Shown here in pieces: positions 1-5,484 of a stretch of DNA of 5,484 nucleotides. The stretch covers positions 1 to 5,484 of the forward strand of contig JALQWE010000286.1 in the NCBI GenBank assembly GCA_023258825.1, in the 5' to 3' direction. The DNA is from Planctomycetaceae bacterium. GTDB taxonomy: Bacteria; Planctomycetota; Planctomycetia; Planctomycetales; Planctomycetaceae. Below the pieces are notes generated by a model. That model was not told the DNA's origin. It did not search any database and saw only the letters and a list, made by a program, of their open reading frames with translations. The first letter of the stretch is position 1, and each line of letters starts with the position of its first letter. The translations under genes were made by a program, and so were the position numbers.

Positions 1-69
1 GACCTCACCCACGCGGCGACATTTGACGATTTTCGCGCCTTGCCGGAAATCATTGCCTCGCTGCAATAA
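1..69 (+). CDS. C-terminal end of an unidentified protein (partial, 5' end outside window)
   Basis: Frame 1 is open from the first base and ends at a TAA at 67-69. It gives 22 residues, beginning DLTHAATFDDF and ending PEIIASLQ. The mix of hydrophobic and acidic residues and the GC-rich third positions look like a real protein end, and a tRNA unit follows about 55 bases later. The fragment is too short to name a family or function, and no motif is visible. The gene runs in the same direction as the tRNA. The call rests only on the open frame and the plausible composition, so chance openness over 22 codons remains possible. Confidence 0.45.
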   Translation, partial: DLTHAATFDDFRALPEIIASLQ

Positions 70-85
70 TTCGTGGCCTTGCCCC

Positions 86-113
86 TTGCCCTTATCGGCA
101 AATCGGGTATTTA
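86..113 (+). promoter_or_regulatory. candidate sigma-70-type promoter for tRNA-Pro
   Basis: TTGCCC at 86-91 could serve as a -35 box and TATTTA at 108-113 as a -10 box, separated by 16 bases. This would place the transcription start a few bases before the tRNA 5' end at 125. Both boxes match the consensus only partly. The same stretch also contains a short hairpin (TTGCC at 86-90 with GGCAA at 97-101), which has no T-run and is not a convincing terminator for the gene ending at 69. The location is right but the match is weak. Confidence 0.3.
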
Positions 114-124
114 GGCCTCCACGT

Positions 125-199
125 CGGGCTATAGCGCAGCCTGGCTAGCGCGCTTGACTGGGGGTCAAGAGGTCGTGGGTTCAAATCCCGCTAGCCCGA
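125..199 (+). tRNA. tRNA-Pro (anticodon GGG)
   Basis: The full cloverleaf can be drawn by hand. The acceptor stem CGGGCTA (125-131) pairs perfectly with TAGCCCG (192-198), with discriminator A at 199. The D stem is GCGC/GCGC. The anticodon stem CTTGA/TCAAG encloses the 7-base loop CTGGGGG, with anticodon GGG at 160-162, so it decodes CCC and CCU as proline. The variable loop has 5 bases. The T arm GTGGG/CCCGC encloses TTCAAAT and contains one T-G wobble. The C1-G72 first pair is typical of bacterial tRNA-Pro. The CCA tail is not encoded, because the gene is followed by CTCCA, so it must be added after transcription. No intron or disruption is seen. Confidence 0.96.
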
Positions 200-213
200 C
201 TCCAAAAACGTAC

Positions 214-255
214 AACAGCTCCTCGATCGCAGGATCAAGGGGCTGTTTTCGTTTT
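214..255 (+). terminator. intrinsic terminator of the tRNA-Pro unit
   Basis: AACAGCTCC (214-222) pairs with GGGGCTGTT (239-247) through nine base pairs including one T-G wobble. The loop is about 16 bases and carries a further small GATC/GATC pairing. TTTTCGTTTT follows on the plus strand. It lies 15 bases after the tRNA 3' end, where an intrinsic terminator is expected. On the minus strand the stem is followed about 4 bases later by GTTTTT, so it might also give weak termination for transcripts arriving from the hydrogenase operon. Confidence 0.7.
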
Positions 256-289
256 CGCTCCCAAACACACACGCCTCGCCAACCGTTTC

Positions 290-320
290 TGCTCGCGTCG
301 CGTCGCTTCACCCGCGAGCA
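290..320. repeat. inverted repeat in the convergent intergenic region (possible minus-strand transcript end)
   Basis: TGCTCGCG (290-297) and CGCGAGCA (313-320) are perfect inverted copies separated by 15 bases, and the left arm continues into the short tandem GCGTCGCGTCGC. It lies about 105 bases beyond the stop codon of the hydrogenase delta gene, between two converging units. No T-run follows on either strand, so it is not a classical intrinsic terminator. It could be an RNA-stabilising 3' hairpin or a protein site. No genes are seen in the surrounding 200-424 stretch. Confidence 0.35.
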
Positions 321-424
321 CTCACACGCATCCAGTGATCATGCGCCCCGAAACCAGGCTCCCGGCAAGGTGCCCGTTGAATCAAACTGCCCCGCACGGT
401 CGCTGCTCAGACTTCCCGCTGAGA

Positions 425-1252
425 CTATTCCACCGCTGAATCAACCTTCCCGGACACCGCCTGGGCCAGTTGCTCAAGCCGATCGGATTGCTCCCGAAAC
501 GCAGGTGCCGCGGCGTTGTAGTTGCGCAGCAATGGCAGCAACGTCTTCGGAGCACTGCCGGTGTCCAGAAAGTGATTCGTCAGGCTGCCGCAGTTGGCCT
601 GCAACGCTGGACCGAAACATCCATAACAACCACGATCAAACGAGGGACAAATCGCGCCGCAACCCGCCTGGGTGATCGGCCCAAGACACGGTACGCCACG
701 CGACACTTCAATACAGACCGTCCCCTTCCGTTTGCAGTCCAGACACACCGAATGCGCAGGCAGTCGTGGCTTGCGACCGGCAACCAGCGCCAGAATCACC
801 TCAAGCAACTGCTGACGATTCACCGGACAGCCACGCAATTCATAGTCCACCGGAATGTGTTCCGCAATCGCCGTCGATGTGGACAGTGAGGAGATGTATT
901 CCGGCCGTGCATAAACACACCGCAGAAATTCTTCATGTTGACCCCAGTTTCGCAGCGATTGAATTCCGCCCGCCGTAGCACAGGCGCCAATCGTCACTAC
1001 AGTGGTGCAGTCGCGACGCACCTGACGGATCCGCTCTGCGTCATGAGGTGTCGTGATGGAGCCCTCAACCAGTGCAATGTCCCATGGGCCCGGCTGCATC
1101 CGACTGCTGGCCTCAGGAAACATCGCAATCTCCACCAGACCCGCGACCGTCAGTAACTCGTCCTCGCAATCCAGCAGCGATAACTGACATCCATCGCACG
1201 AGGCAAATTTGAAGACGGCCAGCCGAGGCTTTCGTGTTGGTGCGTGCGTCAT
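425..1252 (-). CDS. hydD: group 3b [NiFe]-hydrogenase (sulfhydrogenase-like) small subunit, delta
   Basis: This 275-residue protein is the electron-transferring small subunit of a cytosolic NADP-linked [NiFe]-hydrogenase. Residues 9-25 carry the family start, with CDGC at 19-22. With C91 in IGACATAGG and C142 in RGCPVNR this gives the four ligands of the proximal [4Fe-4S] cluster. Eight further cysteines (170, 173, 180, 189, 198, 202, 209, 212) form the ferredoxin-like region that holds two more [4Fe-4S] clusters in the archaeal homologues. No Tat signal or membrane helix is present, which fits a cytosolic enzyme. The ATG at 1252 is chosen because homology begins right after it and GGGGGAG lies 10 bases upstream. 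The frame is open further upstream but shows no family similarity there. The gene follows gamma after an unusual 163-nt gap, and no catalytic alpha gene follows it. Confidence 0.9.
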   Translation of the reverse strand: MTHAPTRKPRLAVFKFASCDGCQLSLLDCEDELLTVAGLVEIAMFPEASSRMQPGPWDIALVEGSITTPHDAERIRQVRRDCTTVVTIGACATAGGIQSLRNWGQHEEFLRCVYARPEYISSLSTSTAIAEHIPVDYELRGCPVNRQQLLEVILALVAGRKPRLPAHSVCLDCKRKGTVCIEVSRGVPCLGPITQAGCGAICPSFDRGCYGCFGPALQANCGSLTNHFLDTGSAPKTLLPLLRNYNAAAPAFREQSDRLEQLAQAVSGKVDSAVE

Positions 1253-1415
1253 CTGACCTGTTCTCCCCCACGACCACGTTGCTCGCGATGCCACACACAC
1301 ACTAAACCAGTTGGCGAGTTCCGGATTCCACGACCCCACCTGCCAACCGCTCTCAAGTCTGCAGATCAACTGACGTGGCCATCGCACTCCCGGCCTTACA
1401 TCAAATCTGTACCCG
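1253..1415 (-). other. 163-nt gap between gamma and delta genes, no gene recognised
   Basis: All other junctions in this operon overlap by 1-4 bases, so this spacer stands out. It is GC-rich and contains a GT-repeat tract (GTGTGTGTG on the minus strand) and an 8-bp palindrome TCTGCAGA at 1358-1365. It also holds the delta ribosome-binding site GGGGGAG at 1263-1269. The delta frame stays open through it, but the translation does not resemble a hydrogenase and is rich in Trp, Arg and Ser. I see no clear promoter and no intrinsic terminator. It may be an untranslated spacer, an internal promoter region or the remnant of a deletion. Confidence 0.5.
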
Positions 1416-2270
1416 CTACAGGTCGTCAATCCGCAGGATCGACCGCAGTTGCTCAAAGCGAAACACCGGACCTTCACGGCACAGAAAATACGGACCAAAC
1501 TGACAATGCCCGCACAGGGCGATGGCACAATTCATGTTCCGTTCCATCGAAAGGAACAGCGATCCTGCGGGAATGCCGCGTCCCAGCGCCGTCTGCATGG
1601 TATACCACATCATCACTTCCGGACCACAGGTCATCAGCATCGTCTCCGCCGGGGAACGCAGCCACAGACGCTCAAGCACCGTCGTGACCACGCCAACACC
1701 ACCGCGCCAGCTTTCGTCCGCGTGGTCAACCGTTGGAATAATGTTCAGCCCCTGAGTCCGCCAGTGTTCGAATTCCCCGGGGTACAGCAGCAACGCGGGG
1801 TCTCGAGCCCCCACGATCAGTGTCAGTTCCTGATACTGCTGTCGATGATGCAGCATGTGATAGATCACCGGTCGCAGCGGCGCCAAGCCAATGCCACCAG
1901 CCACAAGAATTACGTCCCGCCCGCGACATTCATCGACCGGCCAGCTGGATCCGAACGGGCCCCGCAGACCTATCGTCGCCCCAATCGGAAGTCCGGTCAG
2001 ACTGTGAGTCACATTGCCGGCATCCCGAATCGTCTGCCGAATTCGCCCTGTGTCAGCCGCATCACCACTGATGGAAATCGCAGACTCGCCCACCCCCGGA
2101 ACATACAGCATGGTGAATTGACCGGGACGAAAGGCCCACGTCGCTGCTCGCGCTGAATCCTCGAACTCAAGGTCCAGCGTCAACACGCCAGGAATTTCCC
2201 GGGTGATCCCGGCGATACGCACGGAATGAGATAGCCATGGATTCTGATTCGGCTCGCACGTCGCTGCCAT
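1416..2270 (-). CDS. hydG: group 3b [NiFe]-hydrogenase gamma subunit, FAD/NAD(P)-binding reductase with 2Fe-2S cluster
   Basis: This 284-residue flavoprotein belongs to the ferredoxin-NADP reductase/dihydroorotate dehydrogenase electron-transfer (PyrK) family and exchanges electrons with NAD(P)H. Residues about 14-112 form the FAD-binding barrel, with RPGQF at 48-52, GESAISIS at 61-68 and RGPFG at 103-107. The nucleotide-binding domain follows, with VAGGIGLAPLRP at 123-134 and CGPEVM at 215-220. Near the C-terminus C248, C253, C256 and C264 have the CX4CX2CX7C spacing of the family's [2Fe-2S] cluster, followed by the conserved REGPVF. Its start overlaps the beta stop by one base (TAATG), and GGAGGGG lies 8 bases upstream. 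The length is normal and nothing is broken. The choice of NADP(H) over NAD(H) follows from the family and cannot be read directly. Confidence 0.9.
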   Translation of the reverse strand: MAATCEPNQNPWLSHSVRIAGITREIPGVLTLDLEFEDSARAATWAFRPGQFTMLYVPGVGESAISISGDAADTGRIRQTIRDAGNVTHSLTGLPIGATIGLRGPFGSSWPVDECRGRDVILVAGGIGLAPLRPVIYHMLHHRQQYQELTLIVGARDPALLLYPGEFEHWRTQGLNIIPTVDHADESWRGGVGVVTTVLERLWLRSPAETMLMTCGPEVMMWYTMQTALGRGIPAGSLFLSMERNMNCAIALCGHCQFGPYFLCREGPVFRFEQLRSILRIDDL

Positions 2271-3538
2271 TAGCCACGCCCCTCCGTCGTGTTCTGTGGC
2301 GCTGTGTTCGGTGGCAGTGAGGAAGACGCTGTTTCTCCGATGGCCGCCGTCAGCTGCGGCGATTCAGCCAACTGCCGCAGCGTCCGGACTTCCTCGGTCA
2401 AATCAATCCCCGGCGGACACCAGGTGATACAGCGCCCACACCCGACACATCCTGAGGTTCCGAACTGATCCTGCCAGGTCGCCAGCTTGTGCGTCAGCCA
2501 CTGTCGGTAGCGGCTGCTGATGCTGTCACGCGACGGAATGCCGTTCACACGACTGAAGTCCACATTGAAGCAACTGTCCCACTGACGCTCACGCTGCACG
2601 CGATCGCCCGACAGATCCGAAACTTCTGTGACACTGGAGCAGAAACACGTGGGACACACCATCGTGCAGTTGGTACATGACAGGCAACGCTCCGCAACCG
2701 TTTCCCAGTGCGGACTTTTCAGTTGTTCCAGCAGCAGGTCATGCAATCCCTCCGTATTCATCTGCTTTGTGACTTGTCGTTCCGCGTCGGCACGCCCCCG
2801 TTCGCCTGCGCGGATTTCTTCTGACACCGCAGGCCGCAACGGCAACGCTTCCACCAGTAAACGGCCTCGCTCAGAACCAATCTCCACGAGGAAACCGGTA
2901 TCAATTTCCGTGAGAGCCAGATCAAAGCCGGATTGGCATCGAGGACCCGTTTTCATGGAGGTGCAGAAACAAACCGGAGCTGCCTGAGTGCAGTTCACTG
3001 CGATCAACAGAACCGCGTCACGTCGCTGCTCATAGTGCGGATCAACAAATGCACCACCCAGAAAAACCTTGTCCTGAATCGCAATCGCCGACAACTCACA
3101 GGATCGCACGCCAAGAAACGCATACCGCGGTGCTGGCTCATCCTGAGTGCTCATCTGCCAACTGCTGCCGACACGCTGAGCCGTCGCCACAATCGCCGAG
3201 GGTGGAAACAGAAACTGCTTCCACGAATGCGGACCCGGCACGTACCCAAACATCCGCTGATCGTCTCGAGGTACCAGGCGATATTTCCCGGGCTGCTGCT
3301 GATCCGTCCAGCCCTGCGGCAAATCTGACACACCGGTCAGCTCTCCATACACAATGGCGTCCTGATCCACTTTCGGTCCGACAATCGTGTAGCCATCCTC
3401 CTGCAGCCGCCGCATCAGCAACTGCAGATCGTCCCGCAGCAGAAAACTCTCCGGCCGCCGGTTGCCGATGAAATCAGAGCTGTCGCCCGAGTTCATGGCC
3501 GGCGCGACGATACCAGGGACCGCCGCTGATTCGGTCAT
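2270..3538 (-). CDS. hydB: group 3b [NiFe]-hydrogenase beta subunit, 4Fe-4S dicluster protein
   Basis: This 422-residue iron-sulfur protein is related to the sulfhydrogenase beta and anaerobic sulfite reductase A subunits. In the known complex it relays electrons beside the flavin subunit. Two ferredoxin motifs are visible: C285-X2-C288-X2-C291-X3-C295-P, followed by C298 and C300, and C364-X2-C367-X2-C370-X3-C374-P. The preceding domain has the conserved GVRSCELSAIAIQDKVFL (143-160) and a cysteine group at 183, 190, 192 and 201. The last 20 or so residues are a Ser/Thr/Pro/Asn-rich tail without a motif. The ATG at 3538 is chosen because it overlaps the upstream stop as ATGA and has GGAG 9 bases upstream. 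The open frame continues to 3760, but only as a shadow of the preceding gene. No signal peptide is seen. Confidence 0.88.
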   Translation of the reverse strand: MTESAAVPGIVAPAMNSGDSSDFIGNRRPESFLLRDDLQLLMRRLQEDGYTIVGPKVDQDAIVYGELTGVSDLPQGWTDQQQPGKYRLVPRDDQRMFGYVPGPHSWKQFLFPPSAIVATAQRVGSSWQMSTQDEPAPRYAFLGVRSCELSAIAIQDKVFLGGAFVDPHYEQRRDAVLLIAVNCTQAAPVCFCTSMKTGPRCQSGFDLALTEIDTGFLVEIGSERGRLLVEALPLRPAVSEEIRAGERGRADAERQVTKQMNTEGLHDLLLEQLKSPHWETVAERCLSCTNCTMVCPTCFCSSVTEVSDLSGDRVQRERQWDSCFNVDFSRVNGIPSRDSISSRYRQWLTHKLATWQDQFGTSGCVGCGRCITWCPPGIDLTEEVRTLRQLAESPQLTAAIGETASSSLPPNTAPQNTTEGRG

Positions 3539-4017
3539 GAGTGGTTTCTCCGCTCTGCAAACACATCCAGCAGCTGGATCCGAGTCGCGACCAGTCGCCG
3601 GGAAATCACCTGCGCCAGACGTTTCATCAACACATATCCCAGCTGCGGATCTGCGTCGCACGATTGTTTCAGCTGAGTACTTGAAAGGGCGAGCAATCGA
3701 CAAAAATCGGTCGTTGTGGCCGTCGCCGTCATGATCCCGTCGCTGATCAGTCCCGACCACCCGACAAGATCTCCCGGGCCGGCCGTCAGGATCGTGATGT
3801 CACCTCGCCCAGGAACCTTCATCGACAATCGAACGTGTCCCGAGAACACGACAAAGACAGCATCCTCCCGCTGTCCCTCACGAAACAGCACATGCCCCGC
3901 CGGCACTTCCAGTAAGCGTGCCGCGCGGCCCAGACTCTGCAGATCCTGATGTGTCAGCCCTTCCGCAAAACGTGTGGAAGCCAGCATTTTTAACAGATTG
4001 GGAGCATCCAGAGTCAT
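3535..4017 (-). CDS. stand-alone cyclic-nucleotide-binding-fold (Crp/Fnr sensor-like) protein lacking HTH
   Basis: This 160-residue protein consists almost entirely of one Crp/Fnr-type effector domain. LLEVPAGHVLFREGQREDAVFVVFSGHVRL (35-64) is the typical beta-roll, PGDLVGWSGLIS (81-92) corresponds to the phosphate-binding cassette region, and a long helix (about 115-155) matches helix C. The chain stops where a Crp protein would begin its helix-turn-helix domain, so direct DNA binding is unlikely. The cassette also lacks the conserved E and R-A/S/T residues that contact cAMP phosphate in Crp, so the ligand, if any, is unknown. Its start overlaps the upstream stop by one base (TGATG), with GGAGAGG just ahead. 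From recollection, similar one-domain proteins occur beside bacterial group 3b hydrogenase genes, so a sensory or modulatory role for the enzyme is the best guess. Confidence 0.82.
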   Translation of the reverse strand: MTLDAPNLLKMLASTRFAEGLTHQDLQSLGRAARLLEVPAGHVLFREGQREDAVFVVFSGHVRLSMKVPGRGDITILTAGPGDLVGWSGLISDGIMTATATTTDFCRLLALSSTQLKQSCDADPQLGYVLMKRLAQVISRRLVATRIQLLDVFAERRNHS

Positions 4018-5315
4018 CAGACCTCTCCGATTCCATAGCCACGTATCTCATTCAGTTGCTGACGAAGTTCCGCGCGAAAATCAGGATGCGCAATCGAGAT
4101 CAGGCGCTCACCCCGCTGTCGCAGCGACAATCCATGCAGATTCACCGCTCCATACTCCGTGACAACCCAGTGCACATGCCCCCGCGTTGTCACCACTCCC
4201 GCTCCCGGTGTCAATTCCATCACAATCCTTGAGTAGCGGCCATCACCGGCTGTGGAAGGCAACGCAATGATCGGTCGACCACCCCGTGACATCGCTGCCC
4301 CCCGAATAAAATCCATCTGCCCGCCAATTCCCGAGTAAATCCGGTGACCGAGCGAATCCGCACAGACCTGGCCCGTCAGGTCAATCTGCAGTGCGGAATT
4401 GACCGCAACCAGATTGTCAATCTTCCGCAGCAGGTTGGTGTCGTTCGTCATGTCGCACGGCAGAAAACACACCTGCGGGTTATCGTTCACAAAGTCAAAG
4501 ACCCGCCGAGTTCCATTCACAAAACTGGTCACAATCCATCCCGGATAAATCTTCTTCCGACGATTCGTAATCACTCCCGCTTCCACCAGATCCACAACCA
4601 GATCCGAAAACATTTCCGTGTGAATGCCCAGATCCCGCTTGTTCTTCAGTCGCCGCAGCACAGCATTCGGAATCGTTCCGATGCCCATCTGCAACGTGGC
4701 TCCGTCTTCAATCAACTGAGCAATTTGCTCGCCAATCGCGCTGTCAATCGCTGATTCTTCCGCCGATTCGTGTTCGTATAAGGGCCTGTCGGTGGCCACC
4801 CAGGCGTCAAAACGCTGCACAGGAATCGCCGTCAGACCAAGTGTGCGAGGCATTTGCTGATTCACTTCCGCCAGCACAATACGCGCCGAATCCGCCGCAG
4901 ACCGCGCCGCGTCCACCGACGTCCCCAGCGAACACATTCCATGGCGGTCTGGTGGCGATACCTGCAGAATCGCAGCATCCAGCGGGATCGTGCCGTCCCG
5001 AAACAAATGCGGTATGTCCGAAAGAAACACAGGCACAAAATCGGCAAGGCCCTGCTGCACAGCCTTCCGGACCGGCTGGCCCGTAAACAATGAGACCGAC
5101 CGTATCCGTTCCTGGCAGTCAGGCGCCAGAAAGGCTGCGGGGCCTTCCGTATGCAAATGAAATAACGTGATGCCCGTCAGGTCACTGCGACGACTGAGCG
5201 CGTCCAGCAGGGGTGTCGGTGTGGCAGCTGCCCCATGCACGAATATGTTCATGCCGGATCGCAGAGTCTGTACCGCTTCATCCGCCGTGACCGGCCCGCG
5301 CTGAGTTGTCGCCAT
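4017..5315 (-). CDS. acetyl-CoA hydrolase/CoA-transferase family protein (4-hydroxybutyrate or butyrate:acetate CoA-transferase-like)
   Basis: This 432-residue protein has the usual length of single-chain acyl-CoA transferases of the Cat1/AbfT family. These enzymes move CoA between acyl-CoA and acetate or hydrolyse acetyl-CoA. The N-terminal half starts with VTADEAVQTLRSGMNIFVHG (9-28). MGIGTIPNAV lies at 210-219. GIHTEMFSD (230-238) contains E234, which matches the catalytic glutamate that carries CoA as a thioester. The C-terminal half has SGIGGQMDFIRGAAMSRGGR (328-347) and VTEYGAVNLHG (385-395), both conserved in CoA binding. The start ATG at 5315 keeps the whole conserved N-terminus. The nearest purine-rich site, GGGGAAG, is 12 bases away, so initiation may be weak. 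It is the first intact gene of the operon. The exact acyl substrate cannot be decided from sequence. Confidence 0.9.
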   Translation of the reverse strand: MATTQRGPVTADEAVQTLRSGMNIFVHGAAATPTPLLDALSRRSDLTGITLFHLHTEGPAAFLAPDCQERIRSVSLFTGQPVRKAVQQGLADFVPVFLSDIPHLFRDGTIPLDAAILQVSPPDRHGMCSLGTSVDAARSAADSARIVLAEVNQQMPRTLGLTAIPVQRFDAWVATDRPLYEHESAEESAIDSAIGEQIAQLIEDGATLQMGIGTIPNAVLRRLKNKRDLGIHTEMFSDLVVDLVEAGVITNRRKKIYPGWIVTSFVNGTRRVFDFVNDNPQVCFLPCDMTNDTNLLRKIDNLVAVNSALQIDLTGQVCADSLGHRIYSGIGGQMDFIRGAAMSRGGRPIIALPSTAGDGRYSRIVMELTPGAGVVTTRGHVHWVVTEYGAVNLHGLSLRQRGERLISIAHPDFRAELRQQLNEIRGYGIGEV

Positions 5316-5341
5316 CGGTTTCGCTCACTTCCCCGCATCGT

Positions 5342-5358
5342 CCCACTGCCCACTGCCC
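5342..5358. repeat. short tandem repeat CCCACTG in intergenic gap
   Basis: Two copies of CCCACTG plus CCC form a 17-base tract, reading GGGCAGTGGGCAGTGGG on the minus strand. It lies 27 bases before the CoA-transferase start, in the short gap 5316-5413. No clear promoter boxes are seen there. The three GGG runs are close to, but one short of, a four-run quadruplex motif. Confidence 0.5.
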
Positions 5359-5413
5359 GCACCAACTGACTTCATCGGGTGCTGAACGGCCCCCTTGTGC
5401 TGCCAGGGTTCTA

Positions 5414-5484
5414 TCAGGCCGCTGCTTCCGTATCGACAAACACAGCTCCAGGACCACTCGGTTCTGTCCGAGTTCCCGGGGAGG
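5414..5484 (-). CDS. C-terminal end of an unidentified upstream gene (partial)
   Basis: On the minus strand one frame runs from the window edge to a TGA at 5416-5414 and gives 22 residues ending GPGAVFVDTEAAA. The composition looks like an ordinary soluble C-terminus, and the stop lies 98 bases before the next start, so the gene could belong to the same operon. A second minus-strand frame stays open to a TGA at 5327-5325, but its product is rich in Trp with isolated Cys and looks less natural. The segment lacks the DPCxxC motif that ends [NiFe] large subunits, so nothing supports its being the missing alpha subunit. Function is unknown. Confidence 0.4.
   Translation of the reverse strand, partial: SPGTRTEPSGPGAVFVDTEAAA

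Noticed and set aside
154..675. Plus-strand 173-codon open frame
   Set aside because: It begins inside the tRNA anticodon arm and runs antisense through the delta gene. The product is rich in Pro, Arg and Ser without any domain.
1358..1365. TTGATCTGCAGACTTGA region considered as a Crp/Fnr-type operator
   Set aside because: Only the inner 8 bases (TCTGCAGA) are palindromic. The outer half-sites do not match TTGAT-N4-ATCAA.
1253..1528. Upstream extension of the delta frame
   Set aside because: It would overlap the conserved gamma C-terminus, and the translation does not resemble small subunits, which start close to the CxxC motif.
1449..2156. Plus-strand 235-codon open frame opposite gamma
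   Set aside because: It is an antisense shadow of a clearly conserved flavoprotein gene. The product is His/Arg/Gln-rich and has no motif.
3539..3760. Upstream extension of the beta frame
   Set aside because: It lies wholly within the cyclic-nucleotide-binding-fold gene and shows no family similarity. The ATG at 3538 has a good ribosome-binding site and the ATGA overlap.
4344..4754. Plus-strand 136-codon open frame opposite the CoA-transferase
   Set aside because: It lies opposite the most conserved part of the CoA-transferase, including the catalytic glutamate region, and the product is a basic, low-information sequence.
5325..5484. Alternative minus-strand frame ending at 5325
   Set aside because: It is open to the window edge, but the product is rich in Trp with isolated Cys and no recognised motif. 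The frame ending at 5414 looks more natural. It cannot be excluded completely.

Overview
The window reads as ordinary bacterial chromosome from a moderately GC-rich genome. Genes are packed tightly, Shine-Dalgarno sites are recognisable, and there is one bacterial-type tRNA-Pro without an encoded CCA. A NADP-linked, cytosolic group 3b-type [NiFe]-hydrogenase module next to an acetyl-CoA hydrolase/CoA-transferase family gene suggests a facultative or fermentative bacterium. Planctomycetota or a similar lineage is possible, but that is an impression and the sequence does not prove it.

Layout from left to right: (1) bases 1-69 are the 3' end of a plus-strand gene that I cannot identify. (2) Bases 125-199 are tRNA-Pro(GGG) on the plus strand, with a weak candidate promoter before it and a good intrinsic terminator after it. 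(3) Bases 200-424 hold no gene, only that terminator and a second inverted repeat where the two transcription units converge. (4) Bases 425-5315 are a minus-strand operon. Read in its own direction it contains a CoA-transferase/acetyl-CoA hydrolase family protein, a stand-alone cyclic-nucleotide-binding-fold protein without a DNA-binding domain, then the beta (iron-sulfur), gamma (FAD/NAD(P), 2Fe-2S) and delta (small, iron-sulfur) subunits of a group 3b (sulfhydrogenase-like) [NiFe]-hydrogenase. (5) Bases 5316-5413 are a short intergenic gap. (6) Bases 5414-5484 are the probable 3' end of another minus-strand gene.

The first four operon genes are joined by 1- or 4-nt start/stop overlaps (TGATG, ATGA, TAATG). 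A 163-nt non-coding gap then precedes the delta gene. In the known enzyme, electrons pass between NADP(H) at the gamma-subunit flavin and the [NiFe] site of the alpha subunit, through the Fe-S clusters of beta, gamma and delta.

The most notable point is an absence. The catalytic [NiFe] subunit (alpha, HydA), which usually follows delta directly in beta-gamma-delta-alpha operons, is not here. The operon ends after delta, and the next gene is a convergent tRNA. Either alpha lies outside the window, or it has been lost, or the beta-gamma-delta electron-transfer module works with another partner.
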